In this document: positions 17,815 through 27,310 of the stretch, one piece after another
How the letters are laid out: each line of letters opens with the position of its first letter
Numbering within the stretch: the stretch's first letter is position 1
Assembly (NCBI RefSeq): GCF_002407605.1
Contig: NZ_NXGV01000004.1
Span: forward strand, 1 to 64,000
DNA length: 64,000 bases
Origin: Marinobacter sp. ANT_B65
GTDB lineage: Bacteria > Pseudomonadota > Gammaproteobacteria > Pseudomonadales > Oleiphilaceae
Direction of reading: 5' to 3'
Notes under the pieces: model-generated
Database searches by the model: none
What the model saw: the letters and a program-made list of their open reading frames with translations, nothing else
Told to the model about the DNA's origin: nothing
Program-made: the position numbers and the translations under genes

Positions 17815-18529
17815 CCGGCACCGCCTCAACAAGCCCCATCTCGCCGGATGGACTGCCGTCGGCGTTGGCCAGATTCGCCCGATAGGCTATAACCTCAACA
17901 CCCGCGTCACATGCTTGCCGCAACAACTGGCCGTACTGCTGGTCGATATGATCCGCAGGCCGGACAGTTTCGATCCCGGTATGGTTAACCACGAAAAACA
18001 ACACAGCGCGATCGCCAAGCGCAACCTGAGCCATCAGTTCCCGCAAATGTTTCTGCCCACGGGTTGTCACCGCATCCGGAAAGAAACCCTGGCCGTTTTC
18101 CTCAAGCGTCACGTTCTTCACTTCCACCCAGGCATCCGGCTCTGTCTCATGCCCGGAAAGTAACAGATCAATCCGGCTTTTTTCCTCGCCATACTTCACT
18201 TCCGGACGACAATGACTGTAGCCGGTCAACTCGCTGATACGGCCTGTCTCAATTGCCTCACGGGCCTGTGCGTTCGGTCTCGCCGTATTTATGCAGGCAA
18301 GTATTCCCGGTGACGTTTCAACAAGCTCCCAGGTATAAGGCAGCTTGCGAGCGGGGTTATCGCTGATGCTCAGCCACACTCTGCCATCGGGAGGCTGGCA
18401 TCCGAGCATGGAGCCCGTATTCGGGCAATGGGCCGTTACTTCAGTGCCGTCGGGCAATCGGACATCCGCCAAAAAGCGTTTATAACGACGGATAAGGCGC
18501 CCTTCAATCAGGGGCTGGGGGAACTTCAT
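17798..18529 (-). CDS. sfsA: Sugar fermentation stimulation protein A
   Basis: A 243-residue SfsA family protein with an N-terminal OB-like nucleic-acid-binding part and a C-terminal nuclease-like domain. Conserved segments include [13 protein letters not shown] near the start, AHCPNTGSM, and VEVKNVTL in the PD-(D/E)xK-like core. The family is linked to maltose gene expression in E. coli, but its biochemical role is unsettled. It reads away from dksA and overlaps the end of the Rieske gene by 17 bp tail to tail. sfsA next to dksA is a common order in gammaproteobacteria. Confidence 0.94.
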   Translation of the reverse strand: MKFPQPLIEGRLIRRYKRFLADVRLPDGTEVTAHCPNTGSMLGCQPPDGRVWLSISDNPARKLPYTWELVETSPGILACINTARPNAQAREAIETGRISELTGYSHCRPEVKYGEEKSRIDLLLSGHETEPDAWVEVKNVTLEENGQGFFPDAVTTRGQKHLRELMAQVALGDRAVLFFVVNHTGIETVRPADHIDQQYGQLLRQACDAGVEVIAYRANLANADGSPSGEMGLVEAVPVILEV

Positions 18530-18710
18530 AGGCTCTCCAAATGCGAAGTAGGTGTCACAGGGCTGGCACCACCGTAACTAATCTGCTATTTTCCGCCAAA
18601 TCCCGTTTCAGGACGATTGCTTTATCCAAACTATTGATCGCGCCGCAGCGGGGGCTGGCGCGCAGGGAAGCAGAACGTCCTTGTGAAGTGTAAAAAAGAG
18701 GCCGGGTTAA

Positions 18711-19142
18711 ATGGCAAATACATCGAACGAAAGTTTCACCAACTTCACCCCTTATGAAATGAAGAAGGGTGAAGAGTACATGAGTGCCGACATGCGGGAG
18801 CACTTCAAGGAGCTGCTGCGTCAATGGAAACAGGAGCTCATGGAAGAAGTGGACCGCACTATGCATCACATGCAGGAAGATGCGGCAAACTACGCGGATC
18901 CCAGTGATCGTGCAACCCAGGAAGAAGAGTTCAGCCTGGAACTGCGCACCCGCGACCGCGAGCGTAAGCTGATCAAGAAAATCGATCAGACTGTTGAGCG
19001 TATCGACAAAGACGACTACGGTTTTTGTGACCAGTGTGGTGTTGAGATAGGCACTCGCCGACTTGAAGCGCGCCCGACAGCAACCTTGTGCATTGATTGC
19101 AAAACCCTGGCCGAAATTCGCGAGCGCCAGACTGGCATCTGA
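18711..19142 (+). CDS. dksA: RNA polymerase-binding transcription factor DksA
   Basis: Binds the secondary channel of RNA polymerase and, with ppGpp, redirects transcription, for example away from rRNA promoters. At 143 residues it is a classical DksA. The coiled-coil tip has DPSDRATQEEEF (from residue 63), with both acidic residues and the alanine of the DxxDxA motif. The C-terminal zinc finger has four cysteines (CDQCG at 106/109 and CIDC at 127/130). SpoT, which makes and degrades ppGpp, and the rRNA promoters that this pair controls are in the same window. The 180-bp upstream gap should hold its promoter, but I cannot assign it with confidence. Confidence 0.97.
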   Translation: MANTSNESFTNFTPYEMKKGEEYMSADMREHFKELLRQWKQELMEEVDRTMHHMQEDAANYADPSDRATQEEEFSLELRTRDRERKLIKKIDQTVERIDKDDYGFCDQCGVEIGTRRLEARPTATLCIDCKTLAEIRERQTGI

Positions 19143-19205
19143 GACGACAAGCCCGATCTGGCTGGCGCAGCCCTTTGAGGTTCCGCCGGCCGATCAGCTT
19201 TATTC

Positions 19206-20081
19206 ATGAACGGTTTTTACAACTACCAGGGCCGTTTTGCGCCCTCACCCACCGGGCCACTTCATTTTGGCTCGCTGGTTACGGCCCTGGCCAGTTACCT
19301 GGAAGCAAAGTCCCTGGGTGGACGATGGCTGATTCGCATTGAGGATCTCGACCCGCTCCGGGAGCCACCGTCAGCAACAGGCCAGATCCTGAACAGCCTT
19401 GACGCCCACGGACTGTTTCCCGACACACCAGTACTCTTCCAGTCCCGGCGCCAAAGCGCCTATCACACAGCGATAGAACATCTGCTGAGCACCGGCCGTG
19501 CATATCGCTGCAGCTGCTCCCGCAAACAACTCCTGGCCAATCATGGCCGACACCCCCAACACTGCAGAGAGGTCAGCACCGCATCCTCCAGCCAGCCCTT
19601 CGCCATACGCTTTGCTCTCCACGATGAACAGTGTTGCTGGCAGGATCAGATACTGGGGCCACAGCACCAGGTTATCCGGGCGGAAATCGACGACCCTGTC
19701 CTTTTGCGCAAGGAAGGTTTTTTTGCCTATCAGCTTGCCGTAGTGGTAGATGATATAGAGCAAGGCATTACCGACGTGGTTCGCGGCTCAGACCTGCTGG
19801 ACATGACCGGCCAGCAATTACAGATCTATCAGGCTCTGGAGGCAACGCCACCACGATGGCTGCACATACCGGTAATTGTTAACGAGCAAGGACAAAAACT
19901 ATCGAAACAAAACCACGCTCCGGCACTGGATGACCGCACTCCAGCAAGAAACCTGTTCAATGCATTGACTGCGCTGCACCAGAAGCCACCGGAATCACTA
20001 CTTGGCGGGTCGGTGGAAGATTTGCTGGAATGGGCCTGCGCGCACTGGAAACGCAGGGCCATTCACCTGACATCCCGGTAA
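19206..20081 (+). CDS. gluQ: Glutamyl-Q tRNA(Asp) synthetase
   Basis: A truncated GluRS paralogue that adds glutamate to queuosine in the wobble position of tRNA-Asp. At 291 residues it lacks the anticodon-binding part of GluRS, as expected. The N-terminus GRFAPSPTGPLHFGSLVTAL carries the HIGH-like motif, the zinc-binding cluster is YRCSCSRKQLL ... HPQHC, and the KMSKS equivalent is KLSKQNHA. It follows dksA directly, the usual gammaproteobacterial pair. The gap to the next gene is 50 bp, so some dksA-gluQ transcripts could continue into cbrX-cbrA. Confidence 0.94.
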   Translation: MNGFYNYQGRFAPSPTGPLHFGSLVTALASYLEAKSLGGRWLIRIEDLDPLREPPSATGQILNSLDAHGLFPDTPVLFQSRRQSAYHTAIEHLLSTGRAYRCSCSRKQLLANHGRHPQHCREVSTASSSQPFAIRFALHDEQCCWQDQILGPQHQVIRAEIDDPVLLRKEGFFAYQLAVVVDDIEQGITDVVRGSDLLDMTGQQLQIYQALEATPPRWLHIPVIVNEQGQKLSKQNHAPALDDRTPARNLFNALTALHQKPPESLLGGSVEDLLEWACAHWKRRAIHLTSR

Positions 20082-20131
20082 CAGTCGTGGTATAAAGCCT
20101 TTCACAAACTTCAGCGCGGATCCTATGCCTG

Positions 20132-20308
20132 ATGTATATCTACCGTCTGGTTTTTCTACTTGTTCTGGCCATCTATATTTTCTCACCGAACATTCTCGAC
20201 TGGTGGACTTCACCCGGGAATGCCTGGTACAGCCCGTTCGTGGTTTGGGCTGGCCTCATAGCCATCGGATTCTGGCTGGAATGGCGGCGAGACCCAGATG
20301 AGTTTTAG
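20132..20308 (+). CDS. cbrX: Small membrane protein, CbrX-like, coupled to cbrA
   Basis: A 58-residue protein too short for many gene callers. It begins MYIYRLVFLLVLAIYIFSP and has two hydrophobic helices, about 3-19 and 36-50, with an aromatic-rich linker (ILDWWTSPGNAWYSP) and a charged end (EWRRDPDEF). The last 11 bp overlap the cbrA start, so cbrA translation probably depends on it. Pseudomonas has a small gene called cbrX at the same place with the same overlap, which is why I use that name. A direct role in CbrA signalling is unknown. Confidence 0.8.
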   Translation: MYIYRLVFLLVLAIYIFSPNILDWWTSPGNAWYSPFVVWAGLIAIGFWLEWRRDPDEF

Positions 20309-23261
20309 CGCCTCAGGGTTGTTGCTCGCAAACCTGCTCTACCTTGTCCTTTTGTTCGGCATTGCCTGGATAACCGAGCATGGCATAGTACCTCGCCACT
20401 GGGTACGCCATCCGTTGGTGTACACGCTGAGCCTTGGTGTATACGCAGGCATCTGGGCGGTTTATGCGGCGGTCGGCATGGCGGCCGAATCCGGGTACGG
20501 CTTCCTTGCCTATTACCTGGGCATCAGCGGCGCCTTCCTGTTGGCTCCGGTTCTCCTCAACCCCATTATGAGAATAGGCCGGGCCTACCAGCTCACCTCG
20601 CTCGCCGACCTGTTTGCCTACCGGTATCGCAGCCAGTGGGCGGGCACGCTTGTCACACTGTGTTCCGGGTGCGCCATCCTCTCCTTACTGAGCATGCAGA
20701 TTCAGGCCGTAACCACATCTGCCAGCATCCTCGCCCCGGACACCTCCCCGCAACTGATCAGCGTTATGTTCAGCCTCACAGTGGTGCTGTTCGCCATGCT
20801 GTTTGGCGCCCGCCGCAATCAGGATGCTGAAAGCCACCCGGGGCTGGTACTTGCTATTGCCTTTGACTCTCTCGTTAAACTTGTTGCCCTCCTGGTCATT
20901 GGCGGCGTTGTCCTTTTCAGTGTGTTTGGAGGCATGAGCGAGCTGGAAGTCTGGCTGGCCAATAACACCACGCCAGCCACCACCATGTCACTTAGCGTTG
21001 ATGACGGGAGCTGGCGGGCTCTTATGCTGATGTCCTTTGCCGGCGCACTTGTGTTACCGCACATGTATCACATGACGTTCAGCGAGACCCCGTCTCCCAA
21101 GGCTCTTGCAAAAGCCAGCTGGGGACTCCCCCTCTACTTATTGTTACTGGGGATCCCTGTCCCCCTGATTCTGTGGGGCGGTCAGGCTCTGGAAGTTGCG
21201 ACCGGCCCGAATTTTTATACGCTCGGGATTGCCCAGGCACTGGAAAGCCCTGCACTCACCCTACTGATGTACATTGCCGGGCTTTCGGCCGCCAGTGGCC
21301 TGATGATCGTCAGCACCCTGGCTCTCGCCGGCATGGTCCTGAACCATGTGGTATTGCCACTGAAAACGCCAAAAGACCAGGGTGACATTTATCGCTGGCT
21401 GCAATGGATCAAACGCCTTCTGATTGCCGCAATTATCATGCTGGCGCTGCTGTTTCATGAAACGCTCGGCAAAAACCTGGACCTTTCCATTCTCGGGGCA
21501 ATTTCACTTTCCGGAACACTGCAATTGTTACCGGGTGCTCTGGGCGTTATTTACTGGCCGGAAGGTAACCGTCGCGGGCTGATTGCGGGGCTGATTGCCG
21601 GGCTGATGGTCTGGGCAGCAACATTGGTACTGCCTTTCTCCCATACCGCGAACCTGCTGGAATGGCTGAACGCGCCCCTGGTCCCGGATTACAGCAACTG
21701 GCACATATTTACCTTTATCAGCCTGACTGCAAACGTTGCCGTCTTTACATTGATCTCCGCTCTCAGCAAAACCACCAACGAAGAGACAAGCGCCGCACAA
21801 GCCTGCACCCTGGGCGCACTCTCGCGCCCCCAGCGCAGAGAACTGCTCGCAAGTTCTTCCGCTGACTTTATACGCCAGATGTCCGAGCCTCTTGGCCAGG
21901 AAGTTGCGAAGCGGGAAGTGGAGAGAGCCCTCGGGCAACTGAAACTCCCCAATGTGGAATATCGCCCCTATCAACTGAGACGTCTTCGTGATCAGGTTGA
22001 AATCAACCTCTCTGGTCTGCTTGGGCCATCAGTAGCCCGAGACATGGTTAAGCGCCACCTGGGCTTCAAACCCATAGCCCGGGGCGGCACCGCTCAGGAT
22101 ATCCGTTATGTAGAACGCGCACTTGGCGACTACCAGAACCGCCTTACCGGTCTAGCAGGCGAACTCGACAACCTTCGCCGGCACTACCGTCAAACCTTGC
22201 AGAACCTGCCTATTCCGGCCTGTTCAGTGGGCGATGATGGTGAGATTCTCATGTGGAACCATGCTATTGAGGCACTGACCGGGATCACAGCCGACGATGT
22301 TGTAGGAGCGCGCCTGATGGCCCTGCCAGACCACTGGCACCATCTGCTGGATGACTTCAACAGCGGAGAAGACCTGCATCGTTACAAGCACCGGCTGGAC
22401 CTCAAAGGCAAGCCCCACTGGCTGAATCTGCACAAAGCTGCCATCAGCGGGCCAGACCACCCCGACGGAGGCAGCATCATCCTGGTAGAAGACCAGACAG
22501 AAATCCGCTTGCTGGAAGATGAGCTCATGCATAGCGAGCGCCTGGCGTCGGTCGGACGACTGGCCGCAGGTGTGGCACATGAAATCGGCAATCCGGTGAC
22601 AGGCATTTCTTCTCTGGCACAGAACCTCAAACTGGAAACCGACAACCCGGACATTCTTGATACTGCAAGCCAGATTCAGCAGCAGACCCGGCGCATATCA
22701 ACCATTCTGCAATCGTTGATGAACTTCGCACGGACCGGCAACCATGCCCAGGCCAACCGATACGAACCAGTAAGCGTCCGCCGGTGTGTCGAGGAATCGA
22801 TCAACCTGCTATCCCTGGGCGACAGAGTGCCTGGCATCCATTACTTCAACGACTGCCCGGAAACACTTCAGATACTGGGCGATGAGCAACGTCTTGTGCA
22901 GGTCTTCGTAAATCTGCTGGCTAACGCCCGGGACGCGTCCCCCGAGGGCGGTTCAATCCGGGTCACTGGCATGGATGACGGCTACTCAGCTATCATCGAG
23001 GTCATTGACCAGGGGTCGGGAATACCTGTAGACCAGCTTGACCATATTTTTGAGCCCTTCTACACCACCAAGGCAACCAACAAGGGCACCGGCCTGGGCT
23101 TGTCTCTGGTATACAGCATTGTTGAAGAGCATTACGGCAACATTCAGGTCGAAAGCCCAGCCGACCCGGAAACCGGGCTCGGTACCTGCGTACGACTGAA
23201 ACTGCCTGCCTATGAGCCGGAGACAGACAACTCCGCCATCCGCCCGAATGAAAGGTTCTGA
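20298..23261 (+). CDS. cbrA: Sensor histidine kinase CbrA (SLC5 transporter fusion)
   Basis: Membrane sensor of the CbrAB two-component system, which controls the use of carbon and nitrogen sources in pseudomonads. At 987 residues it matches CbrA. About 12-13 transmembrane helices of a sodium/solute-symporter-like (SLC5) domain fill residues 5-500. A short linker domain follows (STAC-like, about 510-600), then a PAS domain at about 630-730 ([20 protein letters not shown]). The phospho-acceptor H761 lies in [15 protein letters not shown], and the HATPase has N- and G-boxes [17 protein letters not shown] and GTGLGLSL. All catalytic motifs are intact. cbrB starts 7 bp downstream. The position between gluQ and pcnB is that of Pseudomonas cbrA. 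Confidence 0.95.
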   Translation: MSFSASGLLLANLLYLVLLFGIAWITEHGIVPRHWVRHPLVYTLSLGVYAGIWAVYAAVGMAAESGYGFLAYYLGISGAFLLAPVLLNPIMRIGRAYQLTSLADLFAYRYRSQWAGTLVTLCSGCAILSLLSMQIQAVTTSASILAPDTSPQLISVMFSLTVVLFAMLFGARRNQDAESHPGLVLAIAFDSLVKLVALLVIGGVVLFSVFGGMSELEVWLANNTTPATTMSLSVDDGSWRALMLMSFAGALVLPHMYHMTFSETPSPKALAKASWGLPLYLLLLGIPVPLILWGGQALEVATGPNFYTLGIAQALESPALTLLMYIAGLSAASGLMIVSTLALAGMVLNHVVLPLKTPKDQGDIYRWLQWIKRLLIAAIIMLALLFHETLGKNLDLSILGAISLSGTLQLLPGALGVIYWPEGNRRGLIAGLIAGLMVWAATLVLPFSHTANLLEWLNAPLVPDYSNWHIFTFISLTANVAVFTLISALSKTTNEETSAAQACTLGALSRPQRRELLASSSADFIRQMSEPLGQEVAKREVERALGQLKLPNVEYRPYQLRRLRDQVEINLSGLLGPSVARDMVKRHLGFKPIARGGTAQDIRYVERALGDYQNRLTGLAGELDNLRRHYRQTLQNLPIPACSVGDDGEILMWNHAIEALTGITADDVVGARLMALPDHWHHLLDDFNSGEDLHRYKHRLDLKGKPHWLNLHKAAISGPDHPDGGSIILVEDQTEIRLLEDELMHSERLASVGRLAAGVAHEIGNPVTGISSLAQNLKLETDNPDILDTASQIQQQTRRISTILQSLMNFARTGNHAQANRYEPVSVRRCVEESINLLSLGDRVPGIHYFNDCPETLQILGDEQRLVQVFVNLLANARDASPEGGSIRVTGMDDGYSAIIEVIDQGSGIPVDQLDHIFEPFYTTKATNKGTGLGLSLVYSIVEEHYGNIQVESPADPETGLGTCVRLKLPAYEPETDNSAIRPNERF

Positions 23262-23268
23262 AACTGCC

Positions 23269-24666
23269 ATGCCCCGTATTTTAATCGTGGAAGATGAAGA
23301 CATTATTCGCTCCGCTGTCCGCAAGCTGCTTTTGCACGCTGGCTATGACGTTGAAGATGTTGGTTCTGTGGAAGAAGCAGAGCAGGACCACGATCCTGAC
23401 AAGTTTGACCTGATCATTTCAGATCTGCGCCTGCCGGGTGTTGCCGGCACCGAACTGATCAACCGGGCACCGAACACCCCGGTACTCATCATGACCAGTT
23501 ACGCCAGCCTGCGGTCTGCGGTCGACTCCATGAAAATGGGTGCCGTGGAATATATAGCCAAGCCGTTTGATCATGACGAGATGCTGGCTGCCGTCGAAAG
23601 CATTCTCGCTCGCACAATGTCGCCAGCCCAGGAGCGCCGGGAGGAAGCGGCAGCCCCGTCCGAAAATGGTGACCCCGCCAGCATCATGTACGGCCAGTGC
23701 GAGCCCATGCAGCGGGTTTTCACACTTATACGGAAAGTAGCACCAACAGAAACAACCGTGCTTGTGCAGGGCGAATCCGGTACAGGTAAAGAGCTTGTCG
23801 CCCGGGCGCTGCACCTGTTAAGCCCTCGTGCTGCAAAGCCACTGATCTCGGTAAACTGCGCAGCCATTCCGGAAAGCCTTATTGAATCCGAACTGTTCGG
23901 ACATGAAAAAGGCGCGTTCACGGGTGCAGTTTCTGCCAGAACCGGGCTGATCGAGGCGGCAGACGGTGGAAGTCTGTTTCTGGATGAGATTGGTGAACTG
24001 CCGGCCGAAGCGCAAGCGCGCCTGCTACGGGTCCTCCAGGAAAGCGAGATCCGCAAAGTGGGCTCAACCCAGAGCAGAAAGGTCAACGTTCGAATGATCG
24101 CGGCAACCCACCGCAACCTTAAGGCAATGACCCGTACCGGCGGGTTCCGGGAAGATCTGTACTACCGCCTGAACGTGATGCAGATACGAATTCCTCCCCT
24201 GCGTGAACGTCAGAGTGACATTCTCGGACTGGCCCGGCGATTCCTTATTACCCAGGGCCAGAGAGTGGGCAAACCCAACCTGAATCTCAGCCCCGAAGCA
24301 ATGCGGGTTCTTGAGAGGCATCGCTGGCCAGGCAACGTACGGGAACTGGAAAATGCTATCGAGCGAGCCAGTATCCTGTGCGACGGAGACATCATTACGC
24401 CCTCACTGCTGGACCTGGACAGCGAGGGTGGTGACGAGTACATCCCCGAAACGCTTGTGGAGGGCAACAATGAGCAGCTCCACACCCGTGACGCAGACAG
24501 CGCCAGCGACCTTTCTCTGGAAGACTACTTCCAGCACTTTGTACTGGAAAATCAGGACCGCATGAGCGAGACCGAACTCGCCCAGAAACTGGGTATCAGT
24601 CGGAAATCCCTATGGGAGCGCAGGCAACGGCTCGGTATTCCCCGAAAGAAAACCTCAGGAAACTGA
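23269..24666 (+). CDS. cbrB: Sigma-54-dependent response regulator CbrB
   Basis: NtrC-family activator of 465 residues, partner of CbrA. The receiver domain has acidic pocket VEDED and phospho-acceptor D52 (IISDLRLPG). The AAA+ domain has Walker A GESGTGKE near residue 170 and the sigma-54 contact loop GAFTGA near 215-220, both intact. A Fis-type helix-turn-helix ends the protein ([20 protein letters not shown]). I start it at the ATG at 23269, which gives [10 protein letters not shown]; a longer frame from 23212 lies within cbrA. In Pseudomonas its main direct target is crcZ, and the gap just downstream holds the matching promoter and RNA. Confidence 0.95.
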   Translation: MPRILIVEDEDIIRSAVRKLLLHAGYDVEDVGSVEEAEQDHDPDKFDLIISDLRLPGVAGTELINRAPNTPVLIMTSYASLRSAVDSMKMGAVEYIAKPFDHDEMLAAVESILARTMSPAQERREEAAAPSENGDPASIMYGQCEPMQRVFTLIRKVAPTETTVLVQGESGTGKELVARALHLLSPRAAKPLISVNCAAIPESLIESELFGHEKGAFTGAVSARTGLIEAADGGSLFLDEIGELPAEAQARLLRVLQESEIRKVGSTQSRKVNVRMIAATHRNLKAMTRTGGFREDLYYRLNVMQIRIPPLRERQSDILGLARRFLITQGQRVGKPNLNLSPEAMRVLERHRWPGNVRELENAIERASILCDGDIITPSLLDLDSEGGDEYIPETLVEGNNEQLHTRDADSASDLSLEDYFQHFVLENQDRMSETELAQKLGISRKSLWERRQRLGIPRKKTSGN

Positions 24667-24680
24667 CCATCTCACAACCC

Positions 24681-24703
24681 GGGGGCTTGCCCGCCCAGCC
24701 CCC
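24681..24703 (+). terminator. Hairpin after cbrB, possible weak terminator
   Basis: GGGGGCT and AGCCCCC form a 7-bp G/C-rich stem around a 9-nt loop, 15 bp after the cbrB stop. AAAAG rather than a T-run follows on the plus strand, so it may be a partial terminator or an RNA-stabilising structure. In Pseudomonas part of the crcZ RNA can also arise from cbrB read-through, so leakiness here would matter. Confidence 0.4.
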
Positions 24704-24726
24704 AAAAGTACGAACTCACGTTCAGT

Positions 24727-24808
24727 TGTTACCGCATGTTCCCCAAGGTAACACTCCACAGGAAATGAGCAGACTGCGGGTAACACTTATGGGAGATACG
24801 GGGTAACA
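24727..24808 (+). promoter_or_regulatory. Predicted CbrB upstream activating sites of crcZ
   Basis: TGTTAC at 24727-24732 and its inverse GTAACA at 24748-24753 are 15 bp apart. Two further GTAACA copies lie at 24780-24785 and 24803-24808, each in a (G)GGTAACACTTA context. Centre-to-centre steps of 21, 32 and 23 bp put them on about the same face of the helix. They lie 50-130 bp upstream of the -24 box, the usual place for an enhancer-binding protein. TGTTAC/GTAACA boxes resemble the CbrB sites described at the Pseudomonas crcZ promoter. Confidence 0.75.
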
Positions 24809-24859
24809 CTTACAAGGCGAAAAATACTAAGTCATTGTTATTGTTAATATTTCAAAAAC

Positions 24860-24875
24860 TGGCACACCAACTGCA
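24860..24875 (+). promoter_or_regulatory. Sigma-54 (-24/-12) promoter of the crcZ-like RNA
   Basis: TGGCACACCAACTGCA fits the consensus TGGCAC-N5-TTGCW closely: the invariant GG (24861-24862) and GC (24873-24874) are exactly 12 bp apart. Only one T of the TTGC box differs (CTGC). Transcription would begin near 24886. It lies between the CbrB-like boxes and the A-rich RNA, with no gene in the way. Confidence 0.85.
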
Positions 24876-24885
24876 ACCTATTTAA

Positions 24886-25275
24886 GCGCACGACAACAAA
24901 AACAATAGTGACAAAGCAGCGACTCAACAAAAACAAAAAGCTGCGGGAATACGTTCAGCAACAAAAACAAAAACAGAACGTGAGCGAATTGAGTGTTTTG
25001 AGTACTTTGCTTTTTTGGTAGTTGGTTGGCATGTGCGAGTTGTAGAGATGCAAAGAAGAATCACCCCAGAGGTGACGCAGCACCTACAGATGACTTGTTC
25101 GCTGTCTTTGACTGCTCATTGTGTTCAAAGCTTTCCGTTTGCACTGCTGAGAAGCCTCGGTTTGAGGATATACAGCGGGGTACAAAAACGAAGAAAAATC
25201 CCGACATAAAAATAAAAACAATGCAAATAGTCAACGTTTTGAAGGCGGATTCGTGAAAGCGGATCCGCCTTTTGA
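24886..25275 (+). ncRNA. crcZ: CrcZ-like small RNA (Hfq/Crc decoy)
   Basis: About 390 nt without a credible gene, between cbrB and pcnB, bounded by a sigma-54 promoter and a terminator. It carries five A-rich CA motifs of the AAnAAnAA type at about 24895, 24926, 24960, 25183 and 25206. Two are displayed in hairpin loops: GCAGC/GCTGC (24916-24920 with 24940-24944) encloses the second, and ACGTTC/GAACGT (24951-24956 with 24976-24981) the third. In Pseudomonas, CrcZ is about 400 nt, lies at this locus, is driven by CbrB and sigma-54, has several such motifs and titrates Hfq/Crc from target mRNAs. Location, size, promoter and motifs all agree. The start is estimated from the promoter. Confidence 0.85.
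25242..25275 (+). terminator. Rho-independent terminator of the crcZ-like RNA
   Basis: AAGGCGGATTC pairs with GGATCCGCCTT (one G-U pair) around an 8-nt loop, then TTGATT follows. The stem is strong and GC-rich and the T-run is short. It ends the non-coding region 30-100 bp before pcnB. Confidence 0.8.
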
Positions 25276-25368
25276 TTATCCGGGGACCACAAGATTCCCA
25301 GGCAAAGTGTGCAAACCCTGCTCAAACCGTTAAACTCTGGGTTTTGCTCAACGCAACCACGGATTTCA

Positions 25369-26751
25369 ATGCAAAAAACACTTTCCTCCATTTTTGAACA
25401 TTCCGTCGACAAGCTCCGCTCTTTCATGCCCGGAAACGGTAAAAGAAAGACACCGGTCTACCAGCGACGGGAAATCTCCAGGGACCAGCACAACGTCTCA
25501 CGCTCGGCTATCAGCGATCCTGCCAAGAAAGTTCTCGGCCGACTGAACAATTCGGGGTATGAGGCTTACCTTGTGGGCGGTGGTGTGCGAGATATTCTTT
25601 TGGGCAAGCAGCCCAAGGATTTCGACATTGCTACCAACGCAACCCCGGAAGAAGTTCACGACCTGTTTCGCAACTCCCGCCTTATCGGCCGGCGATTCAG
25701 AATTGTTCATGTCGTGTTTGGGCGTGAAGTTATCGAAGTAACGACGTTTCGTGGCAACGCGGGTGCAGCAGACGATGACAGCACCGACGATGACCGCAAA
25801 ACCAGCGAGCACGGCCTGCTGTTGCGCGATAATGTTTACGGCAACCAGGAAGAAGATGCACTGCGCCGGGATTTTACAATCAACGCGCTTTACTACTGCA
25901 TCCGGGATTTTTCCGTTATTGATTTTGCCAACGGCATTGAAGACCTTCGTAACCGACAACTCCGCCTGATTGGAGACCCGGAAACCCGTTACCGGGAAGA
26001 TCCGGTCCGCATGCTTCGCGCCATCCGCTTTGCGGCCAAGCTTGGCTTTGATATAGAAGCAGAAACAGAAAAACCCATTCAGGAACTGGCACCCTTACTG
26101 ACCCACATCCCAGCAGCTCGCCTGTTTGAAGAAGTATTGAAGTTGTTTTCCGCCGGGCACGGAGAGGCCACCTATGACCTTCTGACCCACTACAATCTCC
26201 TGGCGCCATTATTCCCGGAAACTGTGAAGGCCATTGAGGCAGGAGAATCGGATGAACTGATTCGACAGGCCTTACGCAACACCGACGCCCGGATTGCACA
26301 AGGCAAGTCGGTCACTCCTTACTTTCTCTTCGCCGCCATGCTCTGGCCAGCACTTCAGAGAGAATGGAACCACCGCCAGGATAACGGTGACCCGGTACAA
26401 CCAGCACTTCACGGCGCAATAGCCAAGGTAATTGGCCGGCAGGTTCAGGCAACATCCATACCCAAACGCTTCTCAGGGCCCATGAAAGAAATCTGGGAAC
26501 TTCAGATGCGTCTGCCCCGTCGTCAGGGCAAACGGGCCCTTGTTACCATGAGCCACCCCAGGTTTCGGGCAGCCTACGACTTCCTGCTGGTCCGGGAAGC
26601 CTGCGGCGAAATCGAGCCAGGGCTAGGCAAGTGGTGGACAGAATTCCAGCGCCTGGACGAGCGCGGACAGGAGCGCATGCTTTCTGAACTCAGCAATGAC
26701 GCACCGAAAAAGCGACGGCGCCGTAAACCGGTCAAACGGCCTGCGCCCTGA
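25369..26751 (+). CDS. pcnB: Poly(A) polymerase I
   Basis: Adds 3' poly(A) tails to RNAs, marking them for exonucleases. The nucleotidyltransferase motif reads GGGVRDILLGKQPKDFDIAT, with the catalytic DxD in DFDIA. The RNA-binding segments RRDFTINALYY and EDPVRMLRAIRFAAKLGFDIE follow, and a lysine/arginine-rich tail (KKRRRRKPVKRPAP) ends the protein. The start is uncertain: I use the ATG at 25369 (460 residues), but GTG at 25309 and ATG at 25426 are in frame and the first 60 residues are poorly conserved. The tail distinguishes it from CCA-adding enzymes. It overlaps folK by one base. Confidence 0.93.
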   Translation: MQKTLSSIFEHSVDKLRSFMPGNGKRKTPVYQRREISRDQHNVSRSAISDPAKKVLGRLNNSGYEAYLVGGGVRDILLGKQPKDFDIATNATPEEVHDLFRNSRLIGRRFRIVHVVFGREVIEVTTFRGNAGAADDDSTDDDRKTSEHGLLLRDNVYGNQEEDALRRDFTINALYYCIRDFSVIDFANGIEDLRNRQLRLIGDPETRYREDPVRMLRAIRFAAKLGFDIEAETEKPIQELAPLLTHIPAARLFEEVLKLFSAGHGEATYDLLTHYNLLAPLFPETVKAIEAGESDELIRQALRNTDARIAQGKSVTPYFLFAAMLWPALQREWNHRQDNGDPVQPALHGAIAKVIGRQVQATSIPKRFSGPMKEIWELQMRLPRRQGKRALVTMSHPRFRAAYDFLLVREACGEIEPGLGKWWTEFQRLDERGQERMLSELSNDAPKKRRRRKPVKRPAP

Positions 26752-27248
26752 TGAGAACGGATGCTTTTATTGGATTGGGAAGTAACCTGCAAGAACCCGC
26801 AGCTCAGTTGGCAAGGGCTGTTGCAGAGCTTGCGGCCCTCCCGGAAACCACTCTCGTATCCCAATCGCCCTTTTACGCCAGCAGACCAGTTGGGCCTCAG
26901 GATCAGCCAGACTATATCAACGGCGCAGTATGGCTGAGCACCGGGCTTGACCCGCACATCCTGCTCAATCAACTCCAGGCCATCGAACAGGCCCATGGCC
27001 GGGAGAGACTCCGGCGCTGGGGTCCGCGCACTCTGGATCTTGACATGCTGGTGTTCGGCGACTGTGTGCTGGATGACGACCGGCTTACTGTCCCCCACCG
27101 GGAACTCCCCAACCGGGACTTCGCCCTTCAGCCGCTGCTGGATCTGAAACCTGACCTCAGGCTGCCAGACGGCACCACAATCGCCAGCCTCAGGGCACAA
27201 TGCCCCGACAACCGGTTGCGCAAACTTCCACCTCCGGATTACCCTTAG
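26751..27248 (+). CDS. folK: HPPK (6-hydroxymethyl-dihydropterin pyrophosphokinase), copy 1
   Basis: Transfers pyrophosphate from ATP to 6-hydroxymethyl-7,8-dihydropterin in folate synthesis. At 165 residues it has E. coli-like length, and the signature [15 protein letters not shown] is complete, with the two metal-binding aspartates and the tryptophan and arginine of the flexible loops. Its ATG overlaps the pcnB stop (TGATG). It is the copy located as in Pseudomonas between pcnB and panB, and I take it as the standard enzyme. A second folK lies 3.4 kb away on the other strand. Confidence 0.95.
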   Translation: MRTDAFIGLGSNLQEPAAQLARAVAELAALPETTLVSQSPFYASRPVGPQDQPDYINGAVWLSTGLDPHILLNQLQAIEQAHGRERLRRWGPRTLDLDMLVFGDCVLDDDRLTVPHRELPNRDFALQPLLDLKPDLRLPDGTTIASLRAQCPDNRLRKLPPPDYP

Positions 27249-27310
27249 CACCTGAACGCCGGTTATCTCCGGCGCGGTCTTGGCCCACATACCCAAAAGG
27301 CATGGATTTT

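Noticed and set aside
25015..25256. Two overlapping short open frames (64 and 76 residues) inside the CrcZ-like region
   Set aside because: They have no ribosome binding site, no recognisable domain, and biased composition from the A-rich motifs. The region reads as RNA.
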